This document shows positions 48,279-56,258 of a stretch of 64,000 bases of DNA, one piece after another; position 1 is the stretch's first letter, and each line of letters starts with the position of its first letter. The notes beneath the pieces were generated by a model that saw only the letters and a list, made by a program, of their open reading frames with translations, was not told the DNA's origin and made no database searches. The translations under genes and the position numbers were made by a program. The stretch is from contig CALUWD010000008.1 of the NCBI GenBank assembly GCA_944324385.1, positions 1-64,000 on the forward strand, written 5' to 3'. Source of the stretch: Candidatus Gastranaerophilales bacterium. Lineage in GTDB: Bacteria; Cyanobacteriota; Vampirovibrionia; Gastranaerophilales; Gastranaerophilaceae.

Positions 48279-51163
48279 GCAAGTGAAAATATTTCATAAA
48301 TTTCATCGTCGCTTAATTCTGTAATCATTTTTTCGCCTGCAAATACTGCAGCGTCAGCCAGTTCGCGCTTGTCTTTTATAATTTTATCAATTTTTTCTTC
48401 AAAAGTTGAAAGTGTTATAAACCTGTGCACCATAACGTTTTTGTCTTGCCCGATACGGTAAGTCCTGTCTGTAGCTTGGTCTTCAACCGCAGGATTCCAC
48501 CACAAGTCGTAGTGAATAACGTTTGACGCTGATGTTAAGTTAAGCCCCAAACCGCCTGCTTTTAGCGACAGTATCATTATTTTTTTATTTAAATCGTCGC
48601 TAAATTCTTTAATCATCTGCTCTCTTTGTTTTACATTTAGCGAACCATGAAAAAACAAAGGATCACAGTTAAATTCATCTGCTAGAATTTTTTCAAGAAT
48701 TGAGCCCATTTCCTTGTATTGCGTGAATACAAGTGCTTTTTCGTCATTTGAAATAATATTGTGCAAAATGGAAATAAGTTTTTGAGTTTTTCCTGATGCA
48801 CCCTGGCTCATATCACCATGTTTTAAATAGTGATAAGGGTGATTACACACTTGTTTTAGCGATGTTATGAGTTTAAAAATAGCTCCTCGTCTGTTTATTC
48901 CGCCACCAGAATTTGCAATATCAGCCATAGACTGGTTTAAAACTCTTTCATAAAGTGCAGCCTGAGCTTTTGTCAGATAGCAAAATTCATCCAAAACAAC
49001 TTTGTCAGGTAGGTCTGAAATAATTGACTTATCTGTTTTTAAGCGTCTTAACATAAATGGCGAAATTGCCTTTTTGAGCTTTTGCGCACGTGTTGTTTCT
49101 TTAAATCTCTCAATTGGTACGGAATAATTTTTGCTAAAGTCGCTAATTGAGCCTAAATAACCTTTGTTTATAAAGTCAAATATGCTCCATAGCTCGCTCA
49201 AGCGGTTTTCTACAGGTGTACCCGTCATTGCAATTTTCATTTGCGCTTTTAGTGTTTTTACTGCCTGAGTTTGGCTTGTAGATGGGTTTTTGATATTTTG
49301 AGCTTCATCAATTACAAATAAATCCCAATTGTGTTTTTTAAATTCTTCAAGGTCAATTCTAAGTATTGCATAAGTGGTTAAAATTACGTCGCAGTCTATG
49401 TTAAAGACTCTATCAAAACCATGGTAAATAAATGTTTTTAAAGACGGTGCAAATGTTTCAAGTTCGCGCTCCCAGTTGCCCATAAGGGTTGTGGGGCATA
49501 CGACAAGGACAGGTTTTTTAAGTTTGTTTTCTTCTTTTAATTTTAAAATTAAACTTATTACCTGAATTGTTTTACCAAGACCCATATCATCTGCTATTGC
49601 ACAGCCAAAACCTTTGGTAACATTGGTATATAGCCATCTGAACCCAATTTCTTGATAAGGGCGCAGTGTGCCTGTTAAGTTTTTAGGCAGACTAATTTCT
49701 TCTACACGTGTAAAATCAGATATAATGCGTGCAAAAGCCTCATCATAGTCAAAGTCATACTCGTCAATTTTGCCCGATAGAGCATGGTGCAAAAGCTGCA
49801 TTTTGTTTACTACAAAATCAGGCTTTTTCTTTAGTCTTTCAAGGAGTTTTTGTGTTTCATCCCTGTCAATTAAAATATATTTATCTTTGTATTTAATAAG
49901 CCCATTTGTATCTTTTGCAAGTTTTTGAAATTCCTCTGCACTGATTTTTTCATTTTCGCCAAGTGCAACTTCAATTGAAAAGTCCATAATCTCATCAAGT
50001 GAAATAGTTGAGCTTGAACCGTTTTGCAAAAGCTCTTTAACATCATCAAGTCTTTTTTGTTTGATTTTTGCATTAATTGAGGCACGAGGGATAATAACGT
50101 TATCCATGCCTTCAGGCAAATTAACTTCCATGCCTGCTTGCGCCAAGTAGTAAGTAATTTGCGTGATTAACTTGTAGACCCCTGATAAATCAAGCTCTAG
50201 AGTAACGTCTTCTAAGTCTTCAATGTATTTTGTTGCCCAATTGATTTGCTTTTCGATGAGCGTTTTTTGCATTTCATCAAGATTTTCAAGGTCGATGATT
50301 TCATTTTTCAGCTTGTCTTTAGCTAAAATCCTCATTAAGAATTTTTCATCATCTAATTTTTCAATGTTAAAGACAGGGATTATATCGTAAGTGCCAAGCG
50401 ACATTTCATCAAGCCAGCTTTGGATATCAAGCCCTAAATCATTGCCTTTTAAAATTCTTTTGTGAGAGGTGTTTTTGGTAAAATAAATTGCTGCTTTTAA
50501 GTCTTTAAATTTGTAGTGTTTAACACCTAAGAATGTAAAAATAAGATAGTTTAAATACCTGTCGATTAGTTTTTTTGTTGTATCAGGGTCTAAAAACTCA
50601 TTTTCTAAAACACTTTGGTAGGCTTTTAAATAGTCTTTATTTTTAAAATAAGGTTCCCAAACTATTGAAAAAGTTTCCTTTTTAAACTTAACGGCAGGTA
50701 TGAAATTTAACTTTTCAACAGTTTTTTTAACAAATTGGAATAAATTAAAATAAAAACGATAATTTTCACTGACATCTTGAGGAAATTCATGGTTTTCATC
50801 AACCCCTGTAAAGTATTCAAAAAGCATATCTAAAGTGATGTCATAGCCGTATTTATCACCTTTGTATTTAGCTTTAAGCTTATATAGTGAGCCTTTTGAC
50901 TTTAGATAGTATTCAAAATTGTAAGGCGGAGTAATAAAAATCTCAGCCAGATTGTCTTTTGTTTCAAAAATAATGTCAGTTGCACGCAAAATTTGATTTT
51001 TTGTATCAAAAGTGTCGCAAAATTCTTCTTCAATTAATTCGTACACCAAAGAAAGCGTGTAGCGAAAGTCTTTATTCTTTTGAGAATACGGGTTTTGATC
51101 CAAATTCAAAAGAAGTTTTTCAACGTCATTTTTCTTAAAAGTAAGATTGTCCGTAACTATCAT
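48275..51163 (-). CDS. SNF2/Rad54-family helicase
   Basis: This 962-residue protein uses ATP to remodel DNA-protein complexes. The N-terminal about 500 residues are of the bacterial SNF2 N-type; a zinc SWIM motif is not visible. The ATPase follows: PYQEIGFRWLY, ADDMGLGKTIQVISLIL (Walker A), LTTYAILR, FVIDEAQNIKNP (motif II) and MTGTPVENRLSELWSIFDF. The helicase C half has VFTQYKEMG, FHGSLNVKQR, LKAGGLGLNLTSASNV and TYRIGQDKNV. ATG 51163 is preferred over an in-frame start at 51247 that would lie inside ricT. The role in this organism (repair or transcription recycling) is open. Confidence 0.92.
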   Translation of the reverse strand: MIVTDNLTFKKNDVEKLLLNLDQNPYSQKNKDFRYTLSLVYELIEEEFCDTFDTKNQILRATDIIFETKDNLAEIFITPPYNFEYYLKSKGSLYKLKAKYKGDKYGYDITLDMLFEYFTGVDENHEFPQDVSENYRFYFNLFQFVKKTVEKLNFIPAVKFKKETFSIVWEPYFKNKDYLKAYQSVLENEFLDPDTTKKLIDRYLNYLIFTFLGVKHYKFKDLKAAIYFTKNTSHKRILKGNDLGLDIQSWLDEMSLGTYDIIPVFNIEKLDDEKFLMRILAKDKLKNEIIDLENLDEMQKTLIEKQINWATKYIEDLEDVTLELDLSGVYKLITQITYYLAQAGMEVNLPEGMDNVIIPRASINAKIKQKRLDDVKELLQNGSSSTISLDEIMDFSIEVALGENEKISAEEFQKLAKDTNGLIKYKDKYILIDRDETQKLLERLKKKPDFVVNKMQLLHHALSGKIDEYDFDYDEAFARIISDFTRVEEISLPKNLTGTLRPYQEIGFRWLYTNVTKGFGCAIADDMGLGKTIQVISLILKLKEENKLKKPVLVVCPTTLMGNWERELETFAPSLKTFIYHGFDRVFNIDCDVILTTYAILRIDLEEFKKHNWDLFVIDEAQNIKNPSTSQTQAVKTLKAQMKIAMTGTPVENRLSELWSIFDFINKGYLGSISDFSKNYSVPIERFKETTRAQKLKKAISPFMLRRLKTDKSIISDLPDKVVLDEFCYLTKAQAALYERVLNQSMADIANSGGGINRRGAIFKLITSLKQVCNHPYHYLKHGDMSQGASGKTQKLISILHNIISNDEKALVFTQYKEMGSILEKILADEFNCDPLFFHGSLNVKQREQMIKEFSDDLNKKIMILSLKAGGLGLNLTSASNVIHYDLWWNPAVEDQATDRTYRIGQDKNVMVHRFITLSTFEEKIDKIIKDKRELADAAVFAGEKMITELSDDEIYEIFSLA

Positions 51164-51195
51164 TTTATTTATTTTAATATAAAAAAAATTTGTTG

Positions 51196-51201
51196 TATAA
51201 T
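51196..51201 (+). promoter_or_regulatory. -10 box of a probable leaderless ricT promoter
   Basis: TATAAT, then 7 nt of T-rich sequence, then the ATG at 51209. No ribosome site is present. Confidence 0.6.
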
Positions 51202-51208
51202 TATTTTT

Positions 51209-52129
51209 ATGAAATTTGCAGTAAGGATTATTAAAAATACTTTTCATCCTTTAAATGTGCCTGATGGGGCTAATTTGCACCATGGGCAAAAGGTTCTTGT
51301 AAGGACAGATAAGGGCGAGGAGGTTTTTAGCGTTTTTATTGTAAATTCACAAGTTTTAAAAGAGTGGCAAAAGTTTAAACCAGAGCCCCTGCCTTTAATT
51401 AGGACAATTAACGAAAATGATAAACCCATTTTAGAGGAACAAAAGCAACTTGAGGCGCAGGCGTTTTTTAAATGTAAGGCTTTAGTTGAAAAGCGTGGGC
51501 TTGTAATGAATTTAGTCCAAACCCGCTATACTTTTGACAGAAAAAAAATTACTTTTTATTACACAGCACCTGAGAGGGTTGATTTTCGTGAACTTTTAAA
51601 GGATTTAACTCAAGAATTTAAAAGGGTAAGAATAGATTTAAGACACATCGGCGTTAGAGATGAAACCTCAATTTTAGGCGGTCAGGGTGTTTGCGGTCAA
51701 GACTACTGTTGTTGCAGATTTTTAAAGAAATTTGAATCAGTTAATACTAAGCTCGCTAGAGATCAAGGAATACCAATGACTCCTGGGAAAATCACAGGTG
51801 CATGCGGTAGACTTTTGTGCTGTTTAAATTATGAATATCCAAATTATCTTGAAGCAGCTAAAACCTTACCTCCAATAGGTTCTGGTGTTATGACTCCAGA
51901 CGGGGTTGCAAAAGTATTCTCGCTTAATTTCTTGAAAAAATCTGTTTCAGTAAAGCTGGAAGATGGCAAAATTAAAGAGTATTCAAAAGACGATATTGAA
52001 ATGTTGGATCAGGAAGTCAACATTGAAATTGATACTGCACAAAATGCCCTAAATTACCATGAGGATGGCGAAGTGCTGGATTTAAAATCTTTAGATAACG
52101 ATAAAAACAGTTCAACAGGTAACATATAA
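51209..52129 (+). CDS. PSP1-domain protein (RicT/YaaT-like)
   Basis: This 306-residue protein has a PSP1 C-terminal domain: FKCKALVEKRGLVMNLVQTRYTFDRKKITFYYTAPERVDFR, given here in shortened form, then HIGVRDETSILGG and the Cys clusters CGQDYCCCRF and CGRLLCCLNYE. In Bacillus the RicT protein forms an Fe-S complex with RicA and RicF and acts on RNase Y processing. In other bacteria the function is less clear. The start at ATG 51209 removes a basic extension that lies within the divergent promoter. It is coupled to rsfS by TAATG. Confidence 0.88.
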   Translation: MKFAVRIIKNTFHPLNVPDGANLHHGQKVLVRTDKGEEVFSVFIVNSQVLKEWQKFKPEPLPLIRTINENDKPILEEQKQLEAQAFFKCKALVEKRGLVMNLVQTRYTFDRKKITFYYTAPERVDFRELLKDLTQEFKRVRIDLRHIGVRDETSILGGQGVCGQDYCCCRFLKKFESVNTKLARDQGIPMTPGKITGACGRLLCCLNYEYPNYLEAAKTLPPIGSGVMTPDGVAKVFSLNFLKKSVSVKLEDGKIKEYSKDDIEMLDQEVNIEIDTAQNALNYHEDGEVLDLKSLDNDKNSSTGNI

Positions 52130-52530
52130 TGATTGAAACAAAAGAAATTTCTTCAAAAAAGCTATCAAGCGTAATTGCACGAATTTTAGATGATTCTAAG
52201 GCAGATGACATTGTAATTTTAAATGTGGCAAATGTTTGTGTGCTATCTGATTATTTTGTAATAGCTTCAGCGCAAAGTTCAACTCAGGTAAAGGGTTTAA
52301 CATCAACAGTTCGGGAAAAAATTAAGGAATACTTTGGTAGAATTCCTGCAGGGGATGAAAATGATGTTAAAAATCGCTGGAATTTGCTTGATTACGGTGA
52401 TGTGGTGGTTCATATTATGCATTTTGAACAAAGGGAAACCTATGCACTTGAAAAATTTTGGAATCATGCCTTTAAACTTGAGCGTGATGAGTGGGAAGAA
52501 GAATCTAAAGAGTTTGCAAAATATGAGTAA
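52129..52530 (+). CDS. rsfS: Ribosomal silencing factor RsfS
   Basis: RsfS binds ribosomal protein L14 and blocks subunit joining in starvation. The 133-residue protein shows DDIVILNVANVCVLSDYFVIASA near 25-47, STQVKGLTSTVREKIKE, WNLLDYGDVVVHIMHFEQR near 84-102 and the tail YALEKFWNHA, all typical. It starts in a TAATG overlap with the PSP1 gene and is followed by the bidirectional terminator. Confidence 0.95.
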   Translation: MIETKEISSKKLSSVIARILDDSKADDIVILNVANVCVLSDYFVIASAQSSTQVKGLTSTVREKIKEYFGRIPAGDENDVKNRWNLLDYGDVVVHIMHFEQRETYALEKFWNHAFKLERDEWEEESKEFAKYE

Positions 52531-52565
52531 AATATAACCCCTCTTAGTTAAGAGGGGTTATATTT
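52531..52565. terminator. Bidirectional terminator between rsfS and rplI
   Basis: A 16-bp perfect stem AATATAACCCCTCTTA / TAAGAGGGGTTATATT with a 2-nt loop lies directly after the rsfS stop and 15 nt before the rplI stop, in the middle of a convergent pair. Confidence 0.85.
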
Positions 52566-52579
52566 ATATTTGATTTATT

Positions 52580-53071
52580 CTAAGCTTGTTCTTCTTCAAC
52601 TTCAAGAGTTTCTTTAATAGTTTCAGAAGCGCTTACTTCAACGTTTAATTTAGCTTTTACTTTAGATGACAATTTAACTGTCATAACAAAGCTGCCAACG
52701 TGGTTAATCGGGTTGTCAAGAATAATTGATTTTCTGTCAACTTCGATACCTGTTTTGTTAAGTAATTCTTCAGCAAGTTTTTTAGTTGTGATTGTACCGA
52801 ATAGTTTGCCTGATTCACCTGCTTTTGCGCTAAGTGAAATAAGTTCAACAGCTTCGATTTTTTCAGCTTTTTCAAGAGCTTCTTGGTGAAGTTTTTCAGA
52901 TTTTGCTTTAATTCTTGCAATATTTCTTTCTCTTGCAGCAAGTGAACCTTCTGTTGCAATTTCAGCCACATTATTTGGAAGCAAGAAATTTCTTGCATAG
53001 CCGTCTTTTACATTAACTAAATCCCCTGCTTCGCCGAGGTTTTGAACATCTTTTTTTAATATAACCTGCAT
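52580..53071 (-). CDS. rplI: 50S ribosomal protein L9
   Basis: L9 binds 23S rRNA at the base of the L1 stalk. The 163-residue protein has the N-terminal signature VILKKDVQNLGEAGDLVNVKDGYARNFLLP (cited in part; G and Y residues conserved), the long connecting helix around 42-75 and the C-terminal domain with KLFGTITTKKLAEEL. The tail is acidic and slightly longer than usual. It is not next to rpsF, ssb or rpsR as in many genomes; it is a lone gene before minE. GGAG lies before the ATG. Confidence 0.96.
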   Translation of the reverse strand: MQVILKKDVQNLGEAGDLVNVKDGYARNFLLPNNVAEIATEGSLAARERNIARIKAKSEKLHQEALEKAEKIEAVELISLSAKAGESGKLFGTITTKKLAEELLNKTGIEVDRKSIILDNPINHVGSFVMTVKLSSKVKAKLNVEVSASETIKETLEVEEEQA

Positions 53072-53143
53072 GGTTTTCTCCTTTTTTGACTTGTGTTTAG
53101 TACAAATTTTAATTAAAACATGCTAAAAACACAAGTGTTGACT

Positions 53144-53671
53144 TTAATTTTCCTTAACTTTAGTTTTTTTTGATTTTTCTTCTTTGTTTTCTTCCTGCTC
53201 ATCTTCTTGAGGAAGGTCTTCTGATTCTTCTTCATCTTGAGCAGCTTCTTCCTGAGTTTCTTCGCTAACTCCTGCAAGGACTGCAGCACGCTCTTTAATT
53301 AGTTCTTCTAATTCTTCAACTATTTCTTGAGCTTTTGCCTGAGTTTTAATTGCCTGTTCCTTAATTGCCTCATCAATTTCTTCGTCAGTTTTTGCACGAG
53401 TTACAGGAATTGCAAGGTTTAAAATAGTGCAATTATCCTGCGCATTTATTTCAAGGTCAAATTTTTCTTCATCAATTTCCATGTATTTTGAAATTGTAGC
53501 AACAAGTTCTTCTTTAAGCATTTGCATTGCACGCTCTGAAAAACCGACTCTATCTTGCATAAGCACAGTTTTAAGCCTGTTCATAGCAAGGGCTTTTGTC
53601 TCATCATGCGGAGTTTGATTTACAAAGAAACTTAAAACTTTGTTGTATAAATCTGAAAAAATATCTCTCAT
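53144..53671 (-). CDS. minE: Cell division topological factor MinE with long acidic tail
   Basis: MinE stimulates the MinD ATPase and drives Min oscillation. Residues 1-90 match MinE: membrane-binding start, ALAMNRLKTVLMQDR near 27-41 (anti-MinCD helix), MLKEELVATISKYMEID, then LNLAIPVTR. MinE usually has 80-100 residues, but this protein has 175; residues about 95-175 form an acidic, Glu-rich tail that begins with a predicted coil (EIDEAIKEQAIKTQAKAQE) and ends in a Lys/Glu cluster. It follows minD with 1 nt between them. Confidence 0.92.
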   Translation of the reverse strand: MRDIFSDLYNKVLSFFVNQTPHDETKALAMNRLKTVLMQDRVGFSERAMQMLKEELVATISKYMEIDEEKFDLEINAQDNCTILNLAIPVTRAKTDEEIDEAIKEQAIKTQAKAQEIVEELEELIKERAAVLAGVSEETQEEAAQDEEESEDLPQEDEQEENKEEKSKKTKVKEN

Positions 53672-53672
53672 G

Positions 53673-54482
53673 CTATGCCTTCACTTTCTTTGAAAAGAAT
53701 TTTTTAACTTTTTCAATAAAAGTTCTGGGTTGGTCAATGTCAAGGAAAGGCACTTCTTCACCTTGAATTCTTTTTGCAACGTTCATGTAAGCTTGACCTG
53801 CAAGAGAATTTTCATCATTAACAATAGGTTCGCCCTTGTTAGTTGAGGTTATAACCCCTGTATCTTCAGGGATTACACCGATTAGGTCGCAAGAGAGAAT
53901 TTCAACAACATCTTCAACACTCATCATATCATTTGTTTTAATGAGGTTTGGACGAACACGGTTAACTAAAAGACGATATTTTTCAACTTCTTCTTTTGCT
54001 TCTAAAAGTCCTATAATTCTGTCAGCATCGCGAATTGCGCTCATTTCAGGAGTTGTTACGACAATAGCTTCGTTTGCGCCTGCAACAGCGTTTTGGAAAC
54101 CTTGCTCGATACCTGCCGGACAATCAACTAAAATATAGTCAAAGTCTTCTTTTAGAGTGTCGCAAATTTCTTTTAATTGCTCAGCTGTAACTGCTGATTT
54201 ATCGCGTGTTTGGGCTGCTGCTAAAAGACAAAGATTTGGATTTTTTTTATCTTTTACAAGTGCTTGTTTTAGTTTGCAGCGTTCTTCAACAACGTCAACT
54301 ATTGTGTAAACAATGCGGTTTTCAAGACCTAAGAGCAAATCAAGGTTTCTAAGACCAATATCAGTGTCTATTAGAACAACTTTATTGCCATCTTTGGCAA
54401 GCGCGGTACCAATATTGGCAGATGTTGTAGTTTTTCCTACACCGCCTTTGCCTGAGGTAATTACTATTACAGAACCTGTCAT
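53673..54482 (-). CDS. minD: Septum site-determining ATPase MinD
   Basis: MinD binds the membrane in its ATP form and recruits MinC. The 269-residue protein has the deviant Walker A SGKGGVGKTTTSANIG near 10-25, VVLIDTDIGLRNLDLLLGLE near 34-53, DYILVDCPAGIEQGFQNA near 115 and TTPEMSAIRDADRIIGLL. It ends in a basic amphipathic helix (EKVKKFFSKKVKA) that is the membrane-targeting sequence. AAAGGAGC precedes the ATG. It lies between minC and minE. Confidence 0.97.
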   Translation of the reverse strand: MTGSVIVITSGKGGVGKTTTSANIGTALAKDGNKVVLIDTDIGLRNLDLLLGLENRIVYTIVDVVEERCKLKQALVKDKKNPNLCLLAAAQTRDKSAVTAEQLKEICDTLKEDFDYILVDCPAGIEQGFQNAVAGANEAIVVTTPEMSAIRDADRIIGLLEAKEEVEKYRLLVNRVRPNLIKTNDMMSVEDVVEILSCDLIGVIPEDTGVITSTNKGEPIVNDENSLAGQAYMNVAKRIQGEEVPFLDIDQPRTFIEKVKKFFSKKVKA

Positions 54483-54498
54483 TTATTTTTGCTCCTTT

Positions 54499-55446
54499 TT
54501 AGTTAATTTTAAATAATACAATTGAATCATCAACAATTCTTGCTTCTTCAGGTATAAATGTCGATGATTTTATAATATATGGGATGTTTGTGCCATCTGG
54601 ACGTCTTGAATAGCAGTCTGCTATTCTTAACTGTACCGCGTTCATTTTAAGTGCGCGAATTTTAGCATCCCTATTACCTTTAGCACCAGCATGTGCTATA
54701 GAACCTAACACACCCCAAACAGTAATGTCACCTGTTGCTTTTATTTCAGACCCAGGGTGACAATCGCCTATAATTACTATGTTTCCGTCAAATTCTAAAA
54801 CTTGACCCGAGCGTAGCGTTTGCGTTACGTAAATTGTTTGTTTTGAATCTACAATAACAGGCTCATCAGTTGGAGGTGCGTAGTAGTCAACTTCTTCCCA
54901 AGTTTGTTTTTCTTCTTCATTCTCGTCATAAGCTTTTTTGTATGTTTCCATGGTTTGTTTGCCATCTTCATTAAATTCATTAGGTTTGAATTCTTCAAAG
55001 CCACTGTTTGGCATTTCACCATTTGCGCCCATGCCAACATTTAAGCCATTACCTTGAAATTCTAAAGTATTATTCCCAGCAAAGTCCTGCGCATTGTCAC
55101 TCTCAGCCTCGCCATTACCTTGGAATGTTTTTGGAATTTCAAAAGCAATTTCTGCTTGTGCGCTTGTTTGGGGTTTTTCGCACAGTTGAGCGTTTATGCC
55201 CATATTTTCGCATATATTTTTAGTTGCTTCGTTTGGTGTTTCAATGTAGCTTAATTCTGAAGCATAACTTGCAATAAGTGATTGTATGGAAATCATTTGC
55301 GCTTGATTAAGTGTAATATCGTTTAATTTCAAGCCAATTTTTCGCTCTTTTGCTTCTGGCACTTCAAAAGCGGCGCTTACGCTGGTTATTATTTCACCTG
55401 TGTTATTGCAACCACTTAAATCTATAACAAATAAATCATTATTCAT
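54499..55446 (-). CDS. minC: Septum site-determining protein MinC
   Basis: MinC blocks FtsZ assembly away from mid-cell. The 315-residue protein has a MinC N-domain at 1-100 (KERKIGLKLNDITLNQAQ), a very long linker from about 105 to 205 rich in Asn, Glu and Gly, and a C-terminal beta-helix from about 210: LRSGQVLEFDGNIVIIGDCH, then GDITVWGVLGSIAHAGAKGN and KMNAVQLRIADCYSRRPD. Usual MinC is 220-270, so the linker is extended. It is first in the minC-D-E unit, with AGGGA before the ATG. Confidence 0.94.
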   Translation of the reverse strand: MNNDLFVIDLSGCNNTGEIITSVSAAFEVPEAKERKIGLKLNDITLNQAQMISIQSLIASYASELSYIETPNEATKNICENMGINAQLCEKPQTSAQAEIAFEIPKTFQGNGEAESDNAQDFAGNNTLEFQGNGLNVGMGANGEMPNSGFEEFKPNEFNEDGKQTMETYKKAYDENEEEKQTWEEVDYYAPPTDEPVIVDSKQTIYVTQTLRSGQVLEFDGNIVIIGDCHPGSEIKATGDITVWGVLGSIAHAGAKGNRDAKIRALKMNAVQLRIADCYSRRPDGTNIPYIIKSSTFIPEEARIVDDSIVLFKIN

Positions 55447-55577
55447 GGTATATCCCTGCTAAACTTCTCAATATCAACAATAGCGTAAATTTGTAATAAT
55501 TACAATTAATTATAAAGTCATGTAAAAAAATAGCAATAAATTTTTTTTCACGTTTTATAATTATGGTGGTAAAAGTT

Positions 55578-56258
55578 ATGTCAGTAGAAAATATCCAACA
55601 AAAATACCTAATAAATAATAATATAGAGAAAAAAGAGGGGATTAAAGATAAAATAGCAAAGCAAGCTCCCTTGATAGGTTCGCTTTTAGGTTCTATTGCT
55701 CCTGTCGCAATAATTAGTTTAGCTAGAAAAAACAAACTTAGTTTTGACGTTTTTGAAAGTGGAAATCTTGCCAAAGACTTAGCAACAATTGTTACAGTCG
55801 GTACAGGCGGTGTTTTAGGCGGTCTTGCAGGCGCTATGACACAGGAAAATTCAAAAGAAGACAAGAAGGCAAAATATAAAGAATCGTTTTTCCACATTTT
55901 AACTGTGGCAATTCCTGCAGCCATTGCAACAGGAATTTTAGCAATGGCGAAAAAAACTAATTATAAAGGGATTTTAGATAAAGTTTTTGCGCCGATTTTA
56001 GGTGTTGGAATTGGCATGCCTCTTGCTCAACATTTTGCAAATTTGTTTGATAAAAAAGTTTTAAATAAAAATAATCCAAATTACAAGCCACAAGCTAAGT
56101 TGCAGCTAAAAGACTACATTGTACATATTGACGATATTTTATCTATTATGGTAATTTCAAAAATTCCTTTTGTAAATAAAATCCATGCTGATAAAATTTT
56201 ACCCTTAATTTACGCTTATAATGGTTATGAATCAGCTTCAGCAAAGGCTAAAGACTAG
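55578..56258 (+). CDS. Membrane protein of unknown function
   Basis: This 226-residue protein has several Gly/Ala-rich hydrophobic stretches: about 30-50 (PLIGSLLGSIAPVAIISLAR), 75-92 (IVTVGTGGVLGGLAGAM), 110-128 (FHILTVAIPAAIATGILAMA) and 142-160. It resembles other small membrane proteins seen in this lineage (see 25671-26003) but has no named family. I chose ATG 55578 because the -10 box at 55556-55561 lies too close to the in-frame ATG at 55563. The stop overlaps the convergent phosphoesterase by 4 bp (CTAG). Confidence 0.58.
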   Translation: MSVENIQQKYLINNNIEKKEGIKDKIAKQAPLIGSLLGSIAPVAIISLARKNKLSFDVFESGNLAKDLATIVTVGTGGVLGGLAGAMTQENSKEDKKAKYKESFFHILTVAIPAAIATGILAMAKKTNYKGILDKVFAPILGVGIGMPLAQHFANLFDKKVLNKNNPNYKPQAKLQLKDYIVHIDDILSIMVISKIPFVNKIHADKILPLIYAYNGYESASAKAKD

